DNA of 64,000 nt from Nilaparvata lugens (Eukaryota > Arthropoda > Insecta > Hemiptera > Delphacidae). The stretch is taken from assembly GCF_014356525.2 (NCBI RefSeq), contig NC_052505.1, positions 4,200,984 through 4,264,983 of the forward strand, given 5' to 3'. The notes beneath the pieces are model-generated. The model was not told the origin of the DNA. It was given only the letters and a program-made list of their open reading frames with translations, and ran no database searches. Positions 56,426 to 64,000 of this stretch are shown in pieces. Positions within the stretch are counted from its first letter, which is position 1, and each line of letters begins with the position of its first letter. The position numbers were made by a program, and so were the translations under genes.

Positions 56426-57280
56426 CCTTCCGGCAGTCGCGCTGTTGTAAAAAGTACAACAGTGTCAGTTTTTTTGCTGCACAAAGCTATTGAATGGAGT
56501 GGTGTCAGTGAATGAGTCACCTATGTATTCCAAAACTTCCTCCCCATCACTCCACTGAGTTGCAGTATCAACCGAGCAATGGTTCAGTCTTTAGGTGTCC
56601 TTTAGTCGCGACAGTTCATAAGTATAGTGCATACGATAAACAGTGCATAGGGAGAAAGACTGCCAAGGAACCAATAACACAGCAGAATTGTTGGCTTTGC
56701 TTAGTGTACCTTATTGGGCTACGAAAAGGTAATCATGCAAATATTCATAGGCGTAATATAATTCAATTTATTTCGCCAAAACACAGAACAAAACAGTACA
56801 AAGATGTGACAATCAGAAAAAAAATATTATTCTAAATATCTATATCTATCTGAAAAATACGGCTGGAGGTGAAGAACTACTGGCATAAGTGTAACACTTG
56901 TTCGCCAGTAGGAGTAGAGACTTAACTGTTTCTAAATCTTGACTAATAATTAAAAATGGAATCTTTTTATTTAAACGATCGTAAGTATATTTAAAATGAA
57001 TGCTATCAATTGTGAATTTATTTTGACAATAATGAATAGTTTTAAAAGCAGAAAAAAATTTGAACTCATAAAATATTAAGATGGAAGTAATAGTTGTGAA
57101 GTATCCAGTTTTTAATATTTGTTGGAACAAACTATTTAGATGGAAATATTGATTATACAATTAATTAATATGATTTGACAGTAAACAGAGTACATAACAC
57201 ATAAAAAATAGAATGTTGTAAAAATTACAACATGCGACTGCTGGTGTGATTAGCTCGAGTAGGGCGCGACTTCCGGAAGG
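56426..57280. mobile_element. piggyBac-like element, copy B
   Basis: TTAA at 56422-56425 and 57281-57284. Here the left end reads CCTTCCGGCAGTCGCGC, closer to the right end than in copy A. Contains the 107-codon relic frame 56512-56835 and, in place of the GT/CA repeat, AT-rich sequence with a minus-strand frame (56846-57160) without known domain; this may be the original interior. Confidence 0.65.
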
Positions 57281-58800
57281 TTAATGGTACTATTACTTGA
57301 TTTCTATATTAAGGCATTTATCTCAATTATTATGAAAATTTAATATTCAAATCATCATAAAACTATTTTTTCTTGTTAATAAAATATTATTGATTATTTT
57401 AAACAAGTCACCAGAATCTTAGATTCAAATATTGATTAGGCTACCATACAATATTAGGTACGGTATTTGCAATTAGAAATTTAGATCTCTCAACACTTAT
57501 GGGAAGTTGAAGGTTGAAGTGCAGTGATGGTTTTTCTTCTTGAGGTATACCATTGGACATTTAATTTATAAATATATCTATCAACAAGCATTTCAGACAA
57601 AACATAAAGTTTTTTGTTGGACTTGAATAGAGTTTCTAATTAGAGCTTTCAAAATTATTATACCGTATTCAGTCTATTTCTCATTCTTCTACTACTAGGT
57701 TGGTACGTTATTAGGGCCAGATCATATTTTATTTATCACAAGAACAGTATGATGCGTTTCTTCTAGGCGCCAATCAAAGAGCTCGCTTCCCTGCCGACTC
57801 TAAAAACGCTTAATTTGGTCTTTTGATAAGAATGACCGGTAACGTTGAACTTGTTCAAACAGCCAAGCCATCTACTCGTATTATATTACTCGTATGCTAC
57901 TAATTAATGAGTTTACGGTACTAATGACATTGCACACTTACTAACAAGATTACCAGGTAGCCGAAGTTTAATAAAGTAGAATAAAATCCTCTATTCGTTA
58001 AGTTTTCCATAAACTTGCTTACTTACATACATTGTTGACCGCCAACACAAATCTCATTACCGGGAGTCTTTATAAATTCGATGGATTCATCAATAGACTA
58101 ATTATTATTTAGTGACAAAATCTCAGGAGTGCCACTTTGGCGTAGCATGCACCGACAAACTGGCACTCTCAAGATTTTGTGTCTACTATCGATCAGAGAG
58201 ATACTATTCTCCAAACTCTAGTTTGTGTCTACTAGTTAGAGAGATACCACTCTCCAAACTCTAGTTTGTGTCCACTATCTATTATCAGATTAGATTTCTT
58301 TATGTATGAATGTTACAATAATTACTGACTTATACACTAATTTACATTAAATGACGGTGATGCTCATTATTCAACGAATTTGACAAAGTATAAAAAATTG
58401 ATCAATAAAAATAAATATTAAATGCAATTAGAATAACAATAATATAAAATTGTAATGTAACTTCATAAATCGGCGGTGTTTCAACAAATAATTGTCGATT
58501 TTCTAAAAAGGATATAAAATAATAGCCTTCCCATAAATACACGACCGGGTTGTGATGGAATAGAGCTGTTGGGAGTATTATAACATGTGAATATATGATT
58601 TGAATCTAGAATTATGGGATTAATGAATAAGGTGGATGATATTAGAATGAGTAATAGTGAATACAATATTGCTCCAATGATTCAAAATAGATAAATGAAA
58701 CAAACGTTATAGGGTGGGATTTAATTAAGATTTTAGAAATTAATTAAGTAATAATGACGATATGCAATACTGAAGAACAGAAAATGTTGAGAACAGAAGC

Positions 58801-59660
58801 TTTCCACTCTGTATATGTATTCGCAGTGGACAAACACTAGTATTATTAGCACATTGTTGTAGAATATTTCCAAAGCTTCAAAATGACATCTGGTTGGAGG
58901 CTGTAAGTCCATATTTTACGGCTGGAGCATCATCGGAAAAAGAGTAAAAGAGTACTTTTTGCAGCGGAAAACACACTTTTTCCACCAAATGCCAATCCCA
59001 ACAATTAGAAAACCTTGTAAGCCCTTGAAGGTACAGACCTGAAAATGGTATCAATCTCTTCGTAAAGATGTATGGGAATAGATTATCCATGATGGCAATC
59101 TCAAAAATGTTTGTCATCTTAGAAAAATCCAAGATGGCAGCCAAAAATCTGATTTCAAGAGTTTGTAGTTAAATTCACCATAGTAAAAGTTGGCGGAATT
59201 GGATAAATCTTTTGGATATTGTAGTATGATTGTATTGAAGCTTCCAGATGACTTAATTGATCGTCCTCGACATTACTAGAATTAAAGATGATTTCTTAAA
59301 AATTGACATATTTTCCACCATCTTGTTTTTTTCATGATGACTAACATTTTTAAGATTGCCATCATGGATAATCTATTTCTACACATCATTATATAGAGAT
59401 TGATACCATTCCCAAGTATGTACCTTCAAAGAGTCATGAGTTACACGGTTTTCTAATTGTTGAGATTGTCATTTGGTGGAAAAAGCGTGTTTTCCGCTGA
59501 CGCGAGTACTTTGTACTCTTTTTCCGATGACGCTCCAGCCGTAAAATATGGACTTGCAGCCTCCAACCAGATGTCATTTTTAAGCTTTGAAAATATTCCA
59601 CAACAATGTGCCAATAATACTAGTGTTTGTCTACTGCAAATACATATACAGAGTTGAAAG
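58801..59660. repeat. Foldback element, copy B
   Basis: Same element as 33561-34386, but the left arm is longer: it keeps about 42 bp (ATCTCAAAAATGTTTGTCAT...) that copy A lost between two GATGGCA repeats. The arms pair more completely here. Confidence 0.75.
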
Positions 59661-61500
59661 TGAAAAATTGTCCCCGAAAAATGTATGTTTCAAGTTTTTG
59701 AAGTTGAATAAATAATTGAAAGAGTGGTTGAAATGAGATGATTCTTCCGAACATCATTGTTTGGTTAATTCTAAACACTTTGGTGGTAAAACCAATCCGA
59801 TATCTCTCACAATAACTGAATAACAAGAGATGTAAAAATTTCTGTCAATAATGACCGCAATCTTGTATTTTTCAATGATGTCGAATATTTTCGTTGTTAC
59901 CATCATCAATATTCTTATTCGTCTTGTTGTAACAAGGAGATTGAGACCATTTGCAAGTCTCTATCTTTAAGTAGTCATGAAAAAATCGATTTTATAGTTC
60001 TAGCTTGTTACTTCATGCATATGGAAAAACGCACAAGAAATCATGCAGGATTTTCTTTGGAGGGCGCTGGAGAACTCATTTTTCGACGTACAGCGCACGA
60101 AGATATTATCGTTTCAAAGTTGAAAAAACGCTCTAAATTTCAAAGATTGAAAATTTCTTCGTATTTTTTGTATATGGAATATGGGCTTAAGTACACTCAA
60201 CAATAAATTTTCCATTTTTTGACCGAATTTGACTTATGATGCATGATTTTAGACCGCCTTGAAAAGCCGAGAATGAGGTGTAGTACGATGAAATCTGAGC
60301 ATTGTGTCAAAAGTTAAAAGTGATTGAAATTTTTATCCTTAAGGTGTCCTTAAGCGCGCCTCTCCACTAGGAAATACTGAAATGCATCTAACGGGTGATT
60401 CACATAGATCATAATATCATAAACTTATGTCATTTTGCGAAATATTAATGTGAGGACAATGTAGTTGGTACTCTTAGTAGAAAGACCAAGCTGCTGCTAT
60501 ACAGAACAATCATCATGCCTGTCTTACTGTATGGTAGTGAAACATGGGCAACTACGGTGGCGGATGAAAGAATGCTGGGCGTCTTTGAAAGAAAGATCCT
60601 GAGAAGAGTGTTTGGAGGCATACAGGAAGCAGGAGTCTGGCGTAGGAGGCATAATGACGAACTTTATAGGCTGTACCAGTATGCAGATATAGCCACTGTG
60701 ATGCGAGTTCGCAGGCTGAGGTGGGCAGGACACCTGGTACGAGCTGACGATGCCTACCCCCCAAAGATGGCAATGGAAGGGAAAATATATGGCCGGCGAA
60801 GGAAAGGGCGACCCAGAACAAGATGGATAGACGTAGTGGATAAGGATGCAGCAGTAATTGGGGTGCGAAGATGGAAAAGTGCAGCGGTGGACAGAGATGC
60901 TTGGAGGCGGAAATTGAGGGAGGCTGTGACCCGCGCTGGGTTGTAATGCCAAATAAGAAGAAGAATGTAGTTGGTGATGATGGTTGAAGCTGAAAATTAG
61001 GTGTTTTTCACAATACAAGGAGCATTGTTGTCAGGTGTACCTGGAAATATATATGAGATAGAGCGCTCTACCTGATCTCAGATTGTAGAGCACAAAAATA
61101 CGCCCAGAGGGATTTTGAATTATACATCTAAATGGTCATAATCGTAAGATATTGTTGATCAAAAACTAAAATTCATCGAAATTGATTTTTTCTTCAAATT
61201 TCACTCATTTTTGAAAAATCAAAACTCAGTACTCATTGGAGATAAAGAGTTCCGAATGATCTCATTTTATACAGAATTTCATAATCTAAAAAAAAGGCAA
61301 GAGAACATTTTTCTGTCCGATTACGAAATTTGGCAGAAATAGCTGAAAACTGGAAAATGAGCCGAAAATATGAGGTTTTTGGGCCACTCTGTATCTAGCA
61401 CAAGGAAATTTTGCATGAAGAAATTGGTTCTGGACTTCTCTTATGTACCCAAATAATATATTAAAAAATCAGAACTACAATATAAATTGCATGCACCAAT
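59661..61500 (-). repeat. AT-rich dispersed repeat R4, copy B, interrupted by a LINE fragment
   Basis: Matches 34390-35720. The conserved 63-codon frame is at 60015-60206. The LINE fragment at 60470-60963 interrupts it after AATGTAGTTGG. 61501-62350 repeats the CT-rich low complexity and LINE-like tail seen in copy A. Confidence 0.65.
60470..60963 (+). pseudogene. 5'-truncated LINE insertion, RT C-terminal end, private to copy B
   Basis: Reads TLSRKTKLLLYRTIIMPVLL, then YGSETW, ERKILRRVFGG, RRLRWAGHLVR and GRPRTRWIDVV to a TAA at 60944-60946. These are the conserved C-terminal blocks downstream of the RT in a common insect LINE group (clade not assigned). A tail of AAG units precedes the right flank. 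AATGTAGTTGG is duplicated at 60458-60468 and 60964-60974, and copy A shows the single, empty site at about 35190. A textbook truncated retrotransposition. Confidence 0.85.
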
Positions 61501-62350
61501 GTATATAGTGACTGGACTTAACAGAATAGATCTTGTAGACTTTATAAATGAGCTTCAAAGATACAGTAAAAAGGGCGACCATATAAGCTATAAAGCTACC
61601 TGAATTGTGAATATTGTTCTAAACAGGGAGGGATTGCAGAAACTACAAAATGGAATTAGTCAAGGGCTTCCAGCGAGTGATTAGTTCTATAGATGTGTAG
61701 TCCATCTGACATGGGTCAATGTAATTTTCGTATTGTTATTTAGGACGTTGACTGATTTATTCTTTAGCGCTCTTTTACTCTACTCTCTTTCACTCATTCT
61801 CTCACACACTCTCTCTCTCTCTCTCTCTCTCATTCACACCCTCTTCCTTACTCCCTCTCTCTCATTCTTCCTCTCTCACACACACACACAAATTAATACA
61901 CCAATGCTTAGGCACACACTATACGTACTAAACGGGCTTTAGGGTTGAGTGGCAGAGAGGAACATGAGTCCAAAGCTCCGCCAATTTATGTAGATGCATA
62001 ACAATATTATCTATAGCTATTACCAATTGCTTTTTTCATATCATATAAATGCAGTTCAATAATCATTTTCTTAGTCTATATTATGTAAATTCATCTATAA
62101 TTTTGCTGTATTGTAAGCTATTGTATATAAGTGTAAAAGCCAGTATATATTGTAATCTACATGAATAAAGTACTCAATCAATCTCATCTCTCTCTCTCTC
62201 TCTCTCTCTCTATTTGTTTAAATCGAGGCTTCTGTCATCATTAATAAATGATACATCAGCATAAGGTCACCAGCTTGGTAGGGTTTGGTGCATTCATGCT
62301 CTCATTTCATTCATAGATTCATAATTACCACTCTTCTTTTTTATTTAAAG

Positions 62351-62738
62351 TCTGATCACAATGTTTTGTAATAGGACAGTAGGAATTCTTTATGAAGAAA
62401 CGACTGAAGAAACAGAAACAAACCAACTTGAAAATCAGAATGAGTTGGTTGATGAATCATTGAAGGAGTACAGGTTTGTGGTGAAATCGTTCAACCCAAA
62501 CACACCTTTCGAGATGTGTACCGCAGAGTTTGTCGATCAGCAAGTTACTCACCTGCTGGCAGATTTGAACGAGCAAGAGGAATTAACTGTTGGTAATGGG
62601 CGAAATGTCTGTTTGTTTTGCACAAAATATGAAGCCAGCAGGTTGAGTATACCCTGCTGTCATTGGGTGGGGTGCTATCACTGCATTTGTAATTGGGTGA
62701 GAAAGAGGCAGTATTTACAGATGACAAATGGAGATTGA
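62351..62738 (+). CDS. RING-like exon, copy B, open but with half a RING finger
   Basis: Acceptor CTTTTTTATTTAAAG ends at 62350; the ATG is at 62361; 125 codons to the TGA. An acidic N-terminus (EETTEETETNQLENQNELVD) is followed by a predicted helical region and then CLFC, 12 residues, C-x-H-x3-C-x2-C (PCCHWVGCYHC), matching the first six ligands of a C3HC4 RING. The final CPxC pair is missing before the stop, so the last part may be in a further exon or lost. RING proteins are usually E3 ubiquitin ligases; here that is inference from the half motif only. Copy A is disrupted. Confidence 0.5.
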
Positions 62739-62870
62739 TCGATAAGTACTGAGTATGAGCACGGAATGAATATACCATATTGTAAGTTCTTCTATTGTTC
62801 TACCATACTGTAAGTGCTTCACTATTGTAAGTTCGAAACACATTCCAGTGTGAGAGCTTGTAGGCTATTA

Positions 62871-63035
62871 AGGTGCGTACAGATATACGCGCCGCGAACA
62901 TGAGCAATTCACTTTTAATCAGCTGACTATATCTGTATTTTTACAGAAACGGTAAGATATAGATATAAACAGCTTGGCATCAGCTGATTAAAAGTGAATT
63001 GCTCATGTTCGCGGCGCGTAAATCTGTACGCACCT
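62871..63035. mobile_element. 165-bp foldback MITE, TTA target sites (Harbinger-type)
   Basis: Same element as 46554-46717 in the opposite orientation; TTA at 62868-62870 and 63036-63038. Confidence 0.7.
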
Positions 63036-63314
63036 TTAGATGCAATATTGTCAATTGATTGTTTCGAAATTGGTGTTTGGAGAGATATTTCTACATTATA
63101 TTCTCAGCACCAGAAAGTCACATTTGCCTAGTTCATTCTATAATATAAATATCAATATGAGAATATGTTAAGAATATTCATCATAATCTGAATAACCAGC
63201 TCGATATTTGAAAAATACGTTCAATTGAAATCGGTTTTCATGATAAGATGTAATCCAAATTGGCAAATTAATTACAAGTATAATATAACTTATACCTTCT
63301 TGCTCATCCATTAC

Positions 63315-63650
63315 CCACACTTGGATCGATAGAACACATTTCTATTAGACGATAAACTTCTGTCAATAAACCTCCTTGACAAAGATGGCTAAAACTACAT
63401 ACTGGTCGGTCTCTTACTGACTCTGGCAAATAGTTGAATACTTTCAATGCCAGCACCGGGAAACAATTCTCACTCTTGACAAACGACAGCATGGTAAATC
63501 CAAGTTTGTTCTCCTTCGAATGTTGTAGGAGTGTATTTGCTCCCTTTGCTGCAATGTTGATAATTTGTTCCTTGCATGGAGCAGAGAAGCCAAAATGTAA
63601 TGAACATATACTGTGTGATTGCTCAATCTGCGAAAGATGGATTTGCGAAG
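63315..63650 (-). CDS. Candidate exon of an ankyrin-like gene, minus strand
   Basis: The minus strand is open for about 110 codons from 63650 to a TGA at 63304, with a donor-like GG|GTAATG at 63315/63314. It reads KEQIINIAAKGANTLL, KENKLGFTMLSFVKSENCFP, VLALKVFNYLPESVRDRPVC and SHLCQGGLLTEVYRLIEMCS then IDPSVGNG; the last block resembles an ankyrin helix pair. Possible acceptors are CATGCAAG and ACATTGCAG. A Cys-rich plus-strand frame overlaps it (ends 63676), so strand is not certain. Confidence 0.35.
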
Positions 63651-63676
63651 AGTATCATGCTAATGCTCACATCTAA

Positions 63677-64000
63677 TAACACGTTTATTATTAGATATAA
63701 TAATTATTTGTACATTATTTTGGAGCTGCAGAACATCCCTGGCATGTGGTGAATAACCACAGATGAATATTATATAGAATCCGACTAACAAAAACTGCAT
63801 GGTATAGCATCAACAAGTGTTCCAATCTCAGATACCTTCTCAGTTTTCTGAAAAAATATATATCACCCTTGACAACTTCTTACACACTCCAAGAATATGT
63901 GGCTTTGCAACATTGAGTCAATGCCAAATCCCAGGAGGGTAACTAGTATTTGATTGAGATTTGTGCTGCCAAAAGTCTACATCATTTCGTGGGGTTTTCT
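63677..64000. other. No gene seen
   Basis: AT-rich end of the window without a supported feature; 63141-63303 likewise. Confidence 0.4.

Larger units (their letters stand above)
53741..62812 (+). repeat. Segmental duplication copy B
   Basis: Direct copy of 28221-46175 without the BEL/Pao element. By eye identity is high, with sporadic substitutions and indels of a few bases. Private to B: the LINE fragment at 60470-60963. Private to A: the 162-bp retroposon, the GT/CA repeat and the BEL/Pao element. Confidence 0.9.

Overview
The window reads as nuclear DNA of an arthropod, most likely an insect and plausibly a sap-feeding hemipteran. It is AT-rich, gene-poor and crowded with transposons, and the possible host coding segments are short pieces bounded by GT/AG splice signals. 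There are no bacterial features (no operons, no ribosome binding sites). The order-level guess is an inference from repeat style only. A 100-base run of N at 6398-6497 is an assembly gap.

Layout. 1-6397: a decayed PHD-type LINE (LINE-A), with ORF1 and ORF2 separated by 1.8 kb that has splice-like ends. 6506-11866: two small exons whose splice phases match, separated by about 5 kb of repeats, including a nearly perfect 987-bp tandem duplication that carries long hairpins. 11.9-21.7 kb: MITEs, a non-autonomous Helitron with a tRNA-like Pol III module, a LINE 3' fragment and a broken ankyrin exon. 21.7-26.2 kb, minus strand: an almost intact LINE (LINE-B). Its ORF1 encodes a FLYWCH remnant, a coiled coil and an SGNH/GDSL esterase; its ORF2 encodes endonuclease and reverse transcriptase. 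The two are joined at a T TTT TTA slippery heptamer followed at once by the ORF1 stop codon. 27.8 kb: a PIF/Harbinger transposase fragment.

From 28.2 kb the window is dominated by a direct segmental duplication of about 9 kb. Copy A is 28221-46175 and copy B is 53741-62812. Each copy holds a small spliced ORF, a piggyBac-like element (TTAA target sites), an approximately 830-bp foldback, a shared AT-rich repeat and an exon with half a RING finger. In copy A the RING exon is split by a 9-kb BEL/Pao LTR retrotransposon (36813-45815, AATC target duplication) and also carries a stop codon. Copy B has the uninterrupted site. The BEL/Pao element has gag, protease and integrase but no reverse transcriptase/RNase H, a triplicated primer-binding region and LTRs of different length. 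Copy B has its own private insertion, a 0.5-kb LINE fragment with 11-bp target duplications. Just beyond both copies, a segment with a Harbinger-type MITE lies in opposite orientations.

The genes do not form a pathway. The content is a set of selfish elements and a few host exon fragments. The most interesting items are the LINE-B frameshift signal with its FLYWCH-esterase ORF1, the RT-less BEL/Pao element, the pair of duplicated hairpins, and the duplicated locus with a small candidate gene open in both copies.
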